From Orychophragmus violaceus (lineage: Eukaryota > Streptophyta > Magnoliopsida > Brassicales > Brassicaceae): 64,000 bases of DNA. Positions 21,383 to 31,380 of the stretch are shown piece by piece. Under the pieces are notes generated by a model. It searched no databases. It saw only the letters and a list, made by a program, of their open reading frames with translations, and was not told where the DNA came from. Location of the stretch: NCBI GenBank assembly GCA_030180135.1, contig CM058237.1:104175904-104239903 (forward strand), written 5' to 3'. A program made the translations under genes and the position numbers. Positions within the stretch are counted from its first letter, which is position 1; the number at the start of each line of letters is the position of its first letter.

Positions 21383-22806
21383 ATGCAGACCAAAAGGTCG
21401 AACGACCCAAGTCAAATAGGACCCCTAAAGGACCTCACGACCCAAGTTTGCATAGACGATGCTCACCCCGAAAGACTTGTTGGCATTGGAATCGACCTAT
21501 CGGAGCCAGTCAAAAATGAATTAGTCTCCTTTCTTAAACAGAACGTCGACTCCTTTGCCTGGTCTTCAGCAGACATGAAAGGGATCAACATTGACGTAAC
21601 CAGCCATGAGCTAAATGTCGACCCAACCTACAAACCGGTAAGACAAAATCGTCGGAAACTAGGCCTGGAACGAGCTCGAGCCGTCAACGACGAGGTCGAT
21701 CGGTTATTAAAAATCGGATCGATCAGAGAGATCAAATACCCTGAATGGCTTGCGAATCCCGTAGTGGTCAAGAAAAAGAACGGGAAGTGGAGAGTCTGTG
21801 TAGATTTCACAGATCTCAACAAAGCATGTCCGAAGGACAGCTTCCCACTCCCACACATCGACCGACTGGTCGAAGCTACCGCTGGACACCAACTGCTATC
21901 CTTCATGGATGCCTTCTCGGGGATAACCAAATACTAATGAACCCTGAGGACCAAGAAAAGACTTCGTTCATAACTGATCGAGGAACGTACTGCTACAAAG
22001 TCATGCCCTTCGGGTTGAAAAATGCAGGAGCGACTTACCAACGCCTCGTCAACAAGATGTTTTCAGGACTCCTGGGTAAAACCATGGAAGTCTACATTGA
22101 CGATATGATGGTCAAATCTTCCAGGTATGAGGACCATATCCCCCAGCTAAAAGAATGCTTTATCATTCTCAATAAATACGGGATGAAACTCAATCCAGCG
22201 AAGTGCACATTCGGGGTCCCCTCAGGAGAATTCCTCGGCTACCTAGTGACCGAAAGAGGGATCGAAGCGAACCCCAAGCAGATTGCGACATTTATAGAGA
22301 TGAAATCTCCCAGAACAACGCGAGAAGTCCAGCGCCTGACTGGCAAAATAGACGCTTTGAATCGCTTCATCTCGAGGTCGAGTGATAAATGTCTACCCTT
22401 CTATCACTTGCTCAAAGCGAACAAGAAGTTCCTCTGGGACGAAAAGTGCGAAGAAGCATTCACCCAGCTCAAGTCCTACCTAAGCGAACCACCTATACTA
22501 GCGAAACTAGTGGAAGGGGAGCCCCTCTACCTCTACCTAGCTGTTTCCACGGCAGCAGTAAGTGGAGTCCTGGTTCGCGAAGAACAAAACGAGCAGCGAC
22601 CGGTGTACTACATCAGTAAGACCTTAATCGATGCTGAAACCAGGTACCCCGCCATGGAAAAACTCGCTTTAGCGCTAGTCGCATCGGCTCGGAAACTCCG
22701 ACCATACTTCCAATCGCACTCAATTATAGTGATGACCTCTCAGCCACTGAGAACCATCCTTCACAGTCCAAGCCAGTCATGTCGACTTCGAACTCAGCGA
22801 GTATGA
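21383..22806 (+). pseudogene. E2 reverse transcriptase and RNase H (frameshifted)
   Basis: RT core motifs are VVKKKNGKWRVCVDFTDLNK, LLSFMDAFSG, FGLKNAGATYQRLV, VYIDDMMVKSS (YIDD at 22093-22104) and the connection domain. RNase H follows (VSGVLVREEQ, AMEKLALALV, LRPYFQSH). One base is missing near 21920 after MDAFSG, compared with the related fragment at 55039-56354, so the frame jumps from 21937 to 21938 onward. A second deletion of roughly 20 nt at about 22785 ends RNase H prematurely. The motifs are intact but the protein cannot be made. Confidence 0.87.
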
Positions 22807-22843
22807 CATAGAATATAAAGCTCGGACGTGCCTAAAAGCGCAA

Positions 22844-23219
22844 GTGCTGGCATATTTCATAATCGAGCATCCCCCGAATATAAATTTTGTTGGAAGCTCT
22901 GGAGCTTCCTCGAGGCAAGGATCCGAAGTCGTAGTAAAACTGGTCTCCCCCACTGGCGAAGTATTAGAACAGTCTTTCAGACTGGGTTTCGCCGCATCAA
23001 ATAACGAAGCAGAATACGAAGCGTTAATAGCCGGGCTCAGACTAGCAATAGCGATAGGAGCCCGAGAAGTAGACGCCTTCAGCGATTCCCAATTGGTCAC
23101 GAGCCAATATCACGGCGACTACGAGGCCAAAGACGAACGCATGGAAGCATACCTACAGGTAGTCCATACGCTCGCCGAACAGATCGAATTATTTGATCTA
23201 ACACGGATCCCGCGAGGGG
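22844..23219 (+). pseudogene. E2 archaeal-type RNase H, 5' part (split by E3)
   Basis: The frame carries a second RNase H typical of the Tat lineage: LVSPTGEVLEQSFRLGFAAS, NNEAEYEALIAGLRLAIAIG, VDAFSDSQLVTSQ and the tail RIPRGEN. The catalytic E and D of NNEAEYEAL and FSDSQ are present. Compared with 55003-55587, part of the N-terminal segment with the first Asp (YVDGASS in that copy) is deleted. Translation of the C-terminus resumes at 37455 after E3 (TAADALAALAS), exactly in frame once one GAAAA copy is removed. Confidence 0.82.
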
Positions 23220-23223
23220 AAAA

Positions 23224-23863
23224 TGTTGGGATAGTGTCCTGAAATCACACTTGTACTCACTCCTGATGATAGTTGTGTGTCGAGATCAGACATTCGTATA
23301 ATACTGGGCGGTTGCAATGTTTTGCTAGAAGCCTCTTGCAATCTGTAAGTTGTAGACTTACTGCCAGCATTATATGATCCTATAGGGTCACACACCTAAG
23401 CAAACTGGAAGCTAAAACATGGGAATGATCATTATGGTAATGATCATTTTAATGTGTATTAGATACACATTAATATCGAGAAAATGGTGTTGTGTCGATC
23501 GACACAGCATGTGTGTCGGTCGACACAGTTCGGGTTTCGAAAGGGCTTTTCGATTTTATGACTCAAGCGAGTCTGGCCCGTTAAGTGTGATTCTAGGTCG
23601 AATAAAACCTGATGGTTTCGACCTAGAACAGTAGCCGTTGACTTTTTCTTGACAGAAGAAGCAGAAACACCAGAAACGCTTAGATCCCATAGATCCGGCA
23701 CTAGCATCCCGTTTTCAGCTTGTGTGCGTGTGTATCTGGTAGAGGCAAGGCATTTACGTTGCTCACTGATCTCATTCACCAATTCATTCCGCTGCCAGTT
23801 CAAGGTAAGAACGAGGTTGGTAAATTTCAATATAACGAAACCTAGATCCTAGGAGATCCAACA
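23224..23863 (+). repeat. E3 5' LTR
   Basis: TGTTGGGATAGTGTCC to GAGATCCAACA. Two facing palindromes (23491-23506 and 23512-23527) can pair as a hairpin. U5 holds TTCCGCTGC and a consensus-like splice donor AAG|GTAAGA with intron base 1 at 23805. Confidence 0.93.
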
Positions 23864-23864
23864 G

Positions 23865-23876
23865 TGGTATCAGAGC
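23865..23876 (+). promoter_or_regulatory. E3 primer-binding site
   Basis: TGGTATCAGAGC, one base after the 5' LTR, complementary to initiator tRNA-Met. It would lie inside the proposed leader intron. Confidence 0.9.
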
Positions 23877-24041
23877 ATGTTAGGGTTTAGTCTATTGAAT
23901 CTGGAGCATTTAAATCGAATACTGATGTAATTGATTAGATTGATGCTTGCTAAATCGTGTTTTAAAGGTTTTAATCTCGGATTTTGTTCCTGTTAAAAAA
24001 ACGATGAACTGTTAAAATCGCACTGTGTCGATCGACACTAA

Positions 24042-24676
24042 TGTTGGGATTATGTCCTGAAATCTGATTGTACTTACTCTAAAGATAGTTGTATTGTCGA
24101 GATCGGACAATTCATATGATACTGGGTAGTCATAATGTTTTGCTAGAAACCGCTTATGACAAATGAGTTGTAACTCATTTCTAGTATCGTGTGAACCTAC
24201 AGGGTCACACACCTAAGCAAGTTGGATACACTTTGTATGGGATTGATCATTGGCATATGATCCGATCAATGTGTATTGGATACACATTGAATTGAGTTTT
24301 AAGAGGTGTGTCGATCGATGCAGAGAGTGCAACGATCGACACAAGGTCGAAACCGAAACTGAAGTTACGGTTTGTAAACCATGGGCCTATTTATAGGAGC
24401 CAGGTTACACGACCTAAATCGATGGAGCCGTCAGTGTCGCTTCTCTGAGAGAAAGCAGAGACACAGAAACTCAGAAATCCACAGGAGATCCGATCACCGG
24501 TACTAGCATCCCGGCGGATTCCAGCTTGTGTGCGTGTGGACTACGATAGAGGCGCAGCGATTGAGGCGCTCTAGATCTCGATTACCTGCTAATCATTCCG
24601 CTGCCAATCTCCAGGTAATCACAAGGTCAGTTCTCAGATTCAATCACCTAGACCCTGGATCCTAGGGAATCCAACA
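24042..24676 (+). repeat. E4 5' LTR
   Basis: TGTTGGGATTATGTCC to GGGAATCCAACA. It has an inverted repeat at 24307-24341 in U3, TATTTATA at 24388-24395 as a TATA box, TTCCGCTGC in U5 and a donor-like CAG|GTAATC with intron base 1 at 24615. Confidence 0.93.
24388..24395 (+). promoter_or_regulatory. E4 LTR TATA box
   Basis: TATTTATA lies about 225 bp before the U5 donor-like site. That leaves a short first exon (R plus part of U5) if transcription begins about 30 bp downstream. The same box recurs in the 3' LTR near 30629-30636. Confidence 0.5.
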
Positions 24677-24677
24677 G

Positions 24678-24689
24678 TGGTATCAGAGC
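24678..24689 (+). promoter_or_regulatory. E4 primer-binding site
   Basis: TGGTATCAGAGC directly follows the 5' LTR (one G between), an initiator tRNA-Met type site. Confidence 0.9.
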
Positions 24690-24821
24690 CATAGGGTTTA
24701 ATAGATTGAATAAGTTGCCTGGAATTCGATTAGAATGGGTTTTAATTGAATTGATGCTAGCTAGGTTTCGTTTTGATAATTGGAATCTCGGATATGTTAA
24801 TATCGAAAACGAAGAACTGTG

Positions 24822-25100
24822 TTTTCGCACAGCATCGATCGATGCACTGGGTGTGTCGATCGATGCAGCGCAAAAACGGCAAAAACTGATTTAGGGTTTT
24901 CGCACAGCATCGATCGGTGCACTGGGTGCATCGATCGATGCAGCGCGAAAATACAAGTGCGATTGTGTTTTCGCATAGCGTCGATCGACACAAGTTTGTG
25001 TCGATCGATGCACCGCGAATTCGCCTAATCAGAGAATGGTTTCGATCTAGAAATCTCATTGTGTCGATCGATACACTGGGTGCATCGATCGACACAGGCC
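24822..25100 (+). repeat. Tandem hairpin array in the E4 leader
   Basis: Three successive units each have two facing 13-16-nt palindromic arms (GCATCGATCGATGC or GTGTCGATCGATGC types): 24832-24847/24851-24866, 24907-24922/24926-24941 and 24978-24993/24996-25011. Outer TTTTCGC and GCGAAAA segments flank unit 2 (24897-24903, 24945-24951), with near matches in units 1 and 3. A fourth pair lies at about 25060-25096. Arm differences within each of the three units are compatible with G-U pairing, so the structure should hold in RNA. Further copies occur near 25375-25513. Confidence 0.85.
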
Positions 25101-26236
25101 GTGCGACAGGATGAATCGGTTCAATTGGATTGAACCGGTTATCTCGTATGGTTAAATCAGTTTGATTGGATAATATGGTTCAATTGAATTGGACCGGTTA
25201 TCGCAATCAGTTGAAACTGGTTTAAACGGTTTAAATTGGATGAATTGATTCAATTGGATTGAATTAGTTATCTCAATTGGAATAAACCGATTTGCATAAT
25301 TAAGATCAGTTTGATCTGATAAGTCGATTCAATTAGATTGGACCGGTTATCAAAATTATCTTCGGTTTAGGTCTATGTCGACCGTCACACATGGGTTGTG
25401 TCGATCGACATGACCGGTTCAATGAACCAGGTTAATTGGATTAACCGGTTATTGCAGTCCGGTTTTGTTTGGTGGTGTCGATCGACAGACAGAGTCTACG
25501 TCGATCGACACAGTATTCGAAATTCTGGTTATTGAACCTTGAATCTGCAGAAACCAGACTAGACTTAAACGTTGATCAAAGATTAGCTTCAATGTGGTCA
25601 ACTGTCAAGACTCGTTTCGTTGTGTGATGGTCTAGCCAAGAGCTTGGTGTCCACAATTACGTGAGTAAGGCAGGTAGTAATGTTGATGGACTTGTAGTGC
25701 ATTAACATCAACAATTACATGACCTAAGACATTGATATGCTAACCTTTCAGAGTTTAGTTTCCTCAACTAAATATCAAGTAGTATTGATGTCTTGCCCAA
25801 ATCTTGTCTACTGTCAAAACTTGTGTCGTTTGTTGGATATTCTTGGAGTCCTTGGTATCCACTGCAACGTGAGTGAGGCAGGTGGTTTTTGACAGACTTG
25901 CAGTGCAACTGTCAATGATCACAAGGCAGAAAAGATTGGTTTTACTTGACTGTGCTATCAGAAGTTCTGGGCCCAGAGACATCAGAGTAGATGAGACATG
26001 GATTGTCTTATCTGCGACCAAGAGTTGTACTGAGTACAATTAGCAATGGTTTGCTTACCTAGATTACTAAACTTTGGGTGATGACGAGTCGTCCACTCAG
26101 GTTTTAGCAATGTATGGATCTTGGACTATTATATTCATAGAGGAAACATTGTTTGAATATAATGCGAGTTTTCTTATTTGATAAGATTTCTCTTCATATA
26201 CATGACTAAATCTTCGTTTTTCTTGGATTTCAGCTT

Positions 26237-27151
26237 ATGTCTATGACTACTTTCTCGTTGCGATCCGTCCTTGAGAAGGACAAGTTGAATGGATCCAACT
26301 TCCTGGATTGGTATCGGAATCTGAGATTCATTCTCAAGCAGGAGAGCAAGGACTATGTCCTTGAAAAGGCTCTTCCAGAAAGGCTTGGGACCAATCGCTC
26401 ACATGCAGCATATAATGCTTGGAATAAGCATTATACTGATGTGGTAGATGTGCGTGGTCTGATGTTGGCTACCATGAACTTGGACTTGAAAGGTCAATAC
26501 GAGAACATGGAGTCGCCAATAGAGATGATCACCAGCCTGAAACTGAAGTTTCAGGATCTGGCCCGAGTTGAGAGATTCCAGATGGTGAAGTCTCTAACTG
26601 AGTGCAAGCTACCAGAGGATGCTCCAGTAAGTCCTCATGTCATTAAACTGATGGGTTACATTGATAACCTGGGGAGACTGGAATGTCCTGTCAGCTTAGA
26701 GTTGGCCACTGACATCATTCTGCAGTCACTGCCGTCAAGCTATGATAAGTTCATTAAGAACTATATTAAGAAAGGCTTGACGAAGACGTTGACTGAGCTG
26801 CATGGCATGCTCAAAGCAGTAGAGCAAGACATCATAAAGGGCAAAAGATTTGAGAAATCTTGTGCTGGCAAGGGTAGAGACAGGGCCGTCCAGATTTGGA
26901 ATCAGGATAAACCTGTGTCATCTTTTAAGCCCAAGTCAGGCCCATCTGGTGTTAAAAGGTGCTTCTACTGTGATGAGTCAGGGCATTGGAAGAGAGATTG
27001 CATTAAATTCTTGGAAGATTCACAAGAGATGGAGAAGATGTATGGTACTTCTTCTTCAGGTATTGTATTATTAATTCAAGTTCTACATAAGTATTGGATA
27101 CTCGTTGTGGTACTGATATTTTTGAAATATGCAGGACACAAGCGACAGTAG
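26237..27151 (+). CDS. E4 gag (capsid and nucleocapsid), intact
   Basis: 304 codons. It begins MSMTTFSLRSVLEKDKLNGS and contains the copia gag core (NFLDWYRNLRFILKQE, LQSLPSSYDKFIKNY, LTELHGMLK) and the zinc knuckle CFYCDESGHWKRDC (about residues 236-249), followed by a short divergent tail. Gag would form virus-like particles and bind element RNA. The frame stays open through the zinc knuckle and is lost just after it, whereas pol downstream is full of stops. The same pattern is seen independently in E5. A CAG acceptor-like site ends at 26233, three bases before ATG. Confidence 0.85.
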   Translation: MSMTTFSLRSVLEKDKLNGSNFLDWYRNLRFILKQESKDYVLEKALPERLGTNRSHAAYNAWNKHYTDVVDVRGLMLATMNLDLKGQYENMESPIEMITSLKLKFQDLARVERFQMVKSLTECKLPEDAPVSPHVIKLMGYIDNLGRLECPVSLELATDIILQSLPSSYDKFIKNYIKKGLTKTLTELHGMLKAVEQDIIKGKRFEKSCAGKGRDRAVQIWNQDKPVSSFKPKSGPSGVKRCFYCDESGHWKRDCIKFLEDSQEMEKMYGTSSSGIVLLIQVLHKYWILVVVLIFLKYAGHKRQ

Positions 27152-29490
27152 GACGTTGAAGAAAGGACAAGTGGAACTGCGTGTCTGGTATGAAGCAATG
27201 GTTGCTGCATGAGCCGTAGGGATTCTCCACTTGTAGGAGCCTTTCATACTTAGTTTTAGAAATTAAGTAATTGCTACTATGTATCTGCCTTGTGCAGAGA
27301 TGTCTTTCATTTTCTTGTAAGAATTTGAATGTTTTTCATTTTGATAAAAGACAAGTTTTGTTCTTTAGATCTTAATGAAATATTCTATGGTAGCACCCCA
27401 TTTGGAATGGTTTTTATATCTTAAACCAACAAAGACAGAATATAACACAAATACTAAAGGTTTAAGTCTGATGACTTGAACTCGACTTTTCTTTGGCATA
27501 GTCGTTTAACCACATAGAGTGAAGCGAATTCAAAGATTCCATAGTTTTGGACTCATTCGATTGTTAATCAATTGAGATATGAATTCTATTCACTGGACCA
27601 AATGACTAAGGCCCTTTTAGCAGAGCTAAAAGAAACGGGCCAAAGGCTTGTTGGACCTTACACATACTGATGTATGCGGACCAACGAGTATTCATGCCAA
27701 AGGAAATATTCTATACTTCATTACCTTATTGATGGCTTCAATAAAACATGGCTGTGTTCATTCGATGAGACACAAGCAGGAATCCCTTGAGGAGTTCCAA
27801 GATGAAGTGTAGAACCAATTTGACAGAAGTATTAAGATCCTCGATTGAATCGCGGAGGAAAATACTTAAGTCAAGAATTGGGTGATCATCTAACAGAATG
27901 GATCGGATTTTATTAGATATGCTCCGATTAAGGATGAGTCAAAGGAATCTTCCATAACGATTTAAGAATACGTCCTGAAATGTCTGTCTTTGCGCAGAAA
28001 AGGTTTCTATCAGAATCAGTGAAAAACACCACATTGGATGTGGACTGGGTGATTTCCAAATTTGTTTTTCTGATTAATTGGGATTGCAAGGTTTGTGTAA
28101 GACAGTAGTCAACAAACAAACTTGAACCCAAATATGATAAGCTCTACCTCGCTGGTTGTCCTAGGGAAACCAAGGCTTAGTACTTTTGTCCAGAAATGTG
28201 TCTTTTGAGAAAGATCATACTTTCAAAAGAAACAGTGGGAGTAAAAGTACGCATCGAAGAAATTCGATAAACACAGGAGGCTGCTCAACCTGATGAGGAA
28301 GAGCAGCGGTGAGATCTACAAAGTGCTGTAGGATCTGCACCTGTGGAGCCTGAAATTCGCAGATCCGAAAGGATCCGTCACTAACTCGAGAGTGATTTCT
28401 CGTAACCAATTGTCGTGATCTGTTGATCATTGAAAAGTGACGAGCATGCGAAATTCAAAGAAGCGATGGTGAGCCCCAACTCCGAAAATTGGTTGGGTAT
28501 GCATGTTAGCTTCACCGATCCATTTTTTGGATTGAAGCAAACATCTTAGAGTTGAAATCAACGTTCTGATAAAGTAGTCAAAAGTTTTGGCTTGATCAGA
28601 AAGAAAAAGAAACCATGTGTTTACAAGAAGACTAGTGGGAGCGTAATTGCAATTCTCACACTGTATGTAGGTAACATACTTAATCTCATAAACGACGTTC
28701 TGACACTAAAGTCTTATCAAGATTTGGGTCGGAAGTCAAATTTGAATGATAGACATGGGAGAAGGCCGTAAATTTTCTTGGAACAATGATCCATTGAAAT
28801 GGATCAGAAAGGCAAATTGGATTATGTCAAAATCATTATGATGATAAGGTATTGGACAGTCCATATGTGCTTAATTCCAAGAATGGCTTCATACCATAGG
28901 TCTTGTGGCAATAATCTAAGCGAGATGCAGTGTCTTGGACACTGGCTGAGCTAGTAACAATATTAGCAAGAAGAAGTGTTTTCGAACACTGTCTGAACTA
29001 ATGTTAATAAGTGTGAATTCTAATGCTGCTGCAATAGAATCCATCATGAATGCCACATTTTGAGCTCGTCTAGATGCAGTTTACGCATAAAGCATGACGA
29101 GAAAATACCAATATATTCCGGTAATAGTCACTGAACAGTTACCAGAAATATCCCAAGTGTTTGAGGAACACTAAGGATAGGTTCGTGGTGAACTGATAAA
29201 GTGACGAACTAGTTGAAAGTAGTTAAACAGACAAAGACGAATCCCGGTTCCCACCTGGTTATGTCTCTTTGTCTAAATAGCGGTGCTAACTGTTGGAAAG
29301 ACTCCAAGCAGTGGACTGTAGAATAGTGCTTTTATCTGAATGGCGGTGTGGTTTGTTGAAATTGTTTCAAGCAATAACACCGCAGTCTCTCCCACAACCT
29401 AAGCACGGAATTTGTTCTGAGTGTTGTAGGTATAAGATATCTAAAGAGATGATCTTGATTCTAGTGGGAGTAACTTTAGTTATGTTATAG
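27152..29490 (+). pseudogene. E4 pol remnant
   Basis: This aligns by eye along its whole length with E3 pol (protease remnant near 27100, pre-integrase near 27460, integrase near 27650-27900, RT near 28500-28900, RNase H near 29240-29420) but has stops and frameshifts throughout. The RT catalytic box corresponds to 28664-28675 and codes YVGN instead of YVDD. No enzyme can be made. Confidence 0.85.
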
Positions 29491-30282
29491 TCTTTACATA
29501 GACATGCCATGGTAGTGTTTATGTAAGTTAAAACTGACATCAGCATTATTTGATCATTGGATGATTAAATAATGGTCCCAAAGTATTTTATGGTCATCAT
29601 ATAGGTCATCAAGTTGAGGACTTGATCATGAAACCCTATAAGAAAGGATGACATAAATTATGATTGTCCCTAGTCAAGGTTATTGAAGTGGGGCACCAAT
29701 AACCGCGCGAGACTAGTATGTGAGGTGGCTGTTGGACTAAGTTTCATGGAGTCAATGATATGAGTATCACAGTCAGTCACATAGATATATGTTGGTAAAC
29801 ATATGATCGGACATGACCCACTAATGAGAACTCTACAGGATAGTTATATCTGTGTCATGAGAGTTTCTCATAATGACTATAGAGTATAGTCCTTAGACAT
29901 GAGTTCATCATGCTTTCTAGCATATGAATTGGTGCGTTTTGACCTTGTCAAACGTCGTTCCGTAACTGGCGGCTATAACGGCATTGCTTATGCGTATCAT
30001 GAAGTATGTGTAGAAACAGGGATGGAATAAGATGGGATTTTTCCCTCCTATATAACGGGAGATAAATATCTCAGGGCCCATCGAAGATTTGATACTGAGA
30101 AAATGCATGGCCGTGCTCAAACGAGGTGATTGTCAGTCGTTTGTTATATCAGTACAGATCAGGAGTTCGATGAACATGATGTTGGCTATAATAAGGATGA
30201 CACAGTTTCTTGCCTTATGCCATATCGAGATATAGAGGCAAAGGGATTATGGGAATAGATGATTCCAGTACAAGTGGGAGAT
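29491..30282 (+). other. E4 conserved 3' noncoding block and polypurine tract
   Basis: About 790 bp between the pol remnant and the 3' LTR show high identity to 36000-36814 of E3 and recognisable similarity to 1-399, 42542-43370 and 60336-61186. There is no open frame of note. It ends CAAGTGGGAGAT, the polypurine tract. Confidence 0.8.
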
Positions 30283-30917
30283 TGTTGGGATTATGTCCTG
30301 AAATCAGATTGTACTTACTCTAAAGATAGTTGTATTGTCGAGATCGGACAATTCATATGATACTGGGTAGTCATAATGTTTTGCTAGAAACCGCTTATGA
30401 CAAATGAGTTGTAACTCATTTCTAGTATCGTGTGAACCTACAGGGTCACACACCTAAGCAAGTTAGATACACTTTGTATGGGATTGATCATTGGCATATG
30501 ATCCGATCAATGTGTATTGGATACACATTGAATTGAGTTTTAAGAGGTGTGTCGATCGATGCAGAGAGTGCAACGATCGACACAAGGTCGAAACCGAAAC
30601 TGAAGTTACGGTTTGTAAACCATGGGCCTATTTATAGGAGCCAGGTTACACGACCTAAATCGATGGAGCCGTCAGTGTCGCTTCTCTGAGAGAAAGCAGA
30701 GACACGGAAACTCAGAAATCCACAGGAGATCCGATCACCGGTACTAGCATCCCGGCGGATTCCAGCTTGTGTGCGTGTGGACTATGATAGAGGCGCAGCG
30801 ATTGAGGCGCTCTAGATCTCGATTACCTGCTAATCATTCCGCTGCCAATCTCCAGGTAATCACGAGGTCAGTTCTCAGATTCAATCACCTAGACCCTGGA
30901 TCCTAGGGAATCCAACA
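30283..30917 (+). repeat. E4 3' LTR
   Basis: 635 bp, differing from 24042-24676 at 5 positions by hand count. It ends CCAACA before ACTAA. Confidence 0.93.
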
Positions 30918-30926
30918 ACTAAGCTT

Positions 30927-31380
30927 GTGTCGGTCGACACGCCGCGAAAGCGCAAAAATTTTTTAGGGTTTGTCGCAGAGTGTCGATCGACACAAAGCGT
31001 GTGTCGGTCGACACAGAGCGAAAACTCGTAAATAATTTTAGGGTTTTGATCTGAGATCGAGTACCCGTATTCCTGCTGTGTCGATCGATACACCGGGTGT
31101 GTCGGTCGACACAGGCAAAGCGATTAGATAGATCGGTTAAATTGGATTGAACCGATTATCTCGCTCGGTTAATTTTAATTAACCAATTTGGTTCTGGTTT
31201 GGTAATGTCGATCGACACAGAGTTGTGTGACGATCGACATGGACCGTTAAACCGAACCGGTTCAATTAGATTGAATCGGTTAAGGAAATTCGATCCGGTT
31301 TTACCGGTTATCGAAGACCGGTTTAAATTGGGTTGTGTCGACCGATGCCAATGGTTGGCGTCGATCGACACACCATTCGC
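30927..31380 (+). repeat. Hairpin array in the E3 leader
   Basis: Paired palindromic arms of GTGTCGATCGACAC / GTGTCGGTCGACAC type lie at 30980-30993/31001-31014 (with outer TCGC 30973-30976 and GCGA 31018-31021) and near 31077-31113. Looser pairs occur at 31206-31240 and 31335-31370. The first pair is split by E4: left arm 24025-24038, right arm 30927-30940. The design matches the E4 array though the arm sequence differs. Confidence 0.8.

Larger units (their letters stand above)
24042..30917 (+). mobile_element. E4: non-autonomous Ty1/copia, gag kept, pol decayed
   Basis: LTRs of 635 bp (24042-24676, 30283-30917) differ at only 5 positions by hand count. Internal order: primer-binding site, hairpin array, conserved leader, open 304-codon gag with zinc knuckle, a full-length but stop-riddled pol remnant (27152-29490) alignable to E3, the conserved 3' noncoding block and the polypurine tract. 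A recent insertion with a long-dead pol means it was copied by another element's enzymes. It lies in the leader of E3, between its primer-binding site and gag. Confidence 0.93.
24037..30922. repeat. Target-site duplication of E4 (ACTAA)
   Basis: ACTAA at 24037-24041 and 30918-30922 flank the E4 LTR ends. The site is the loop between two arms of a palindromic hairpin in the E3 leader (24025-24038 and 30927-30940). Confidence 0.93.

Noticed and set aside
23419..23830. Frames repeated at 37010-37421 on both strands
   Set aside because: They lie in the two E3 LTRs and differ by scattered substitutions; not genes.
24822..25100. CRISPR-like array or microRNA precursor
   Set aside because: The repeats are paired palindromic arms inside a retrotransposon leader with variable spacing, not unique spacers between direct repeats; no microRNA-type asymmetric stem-loop was apparent.
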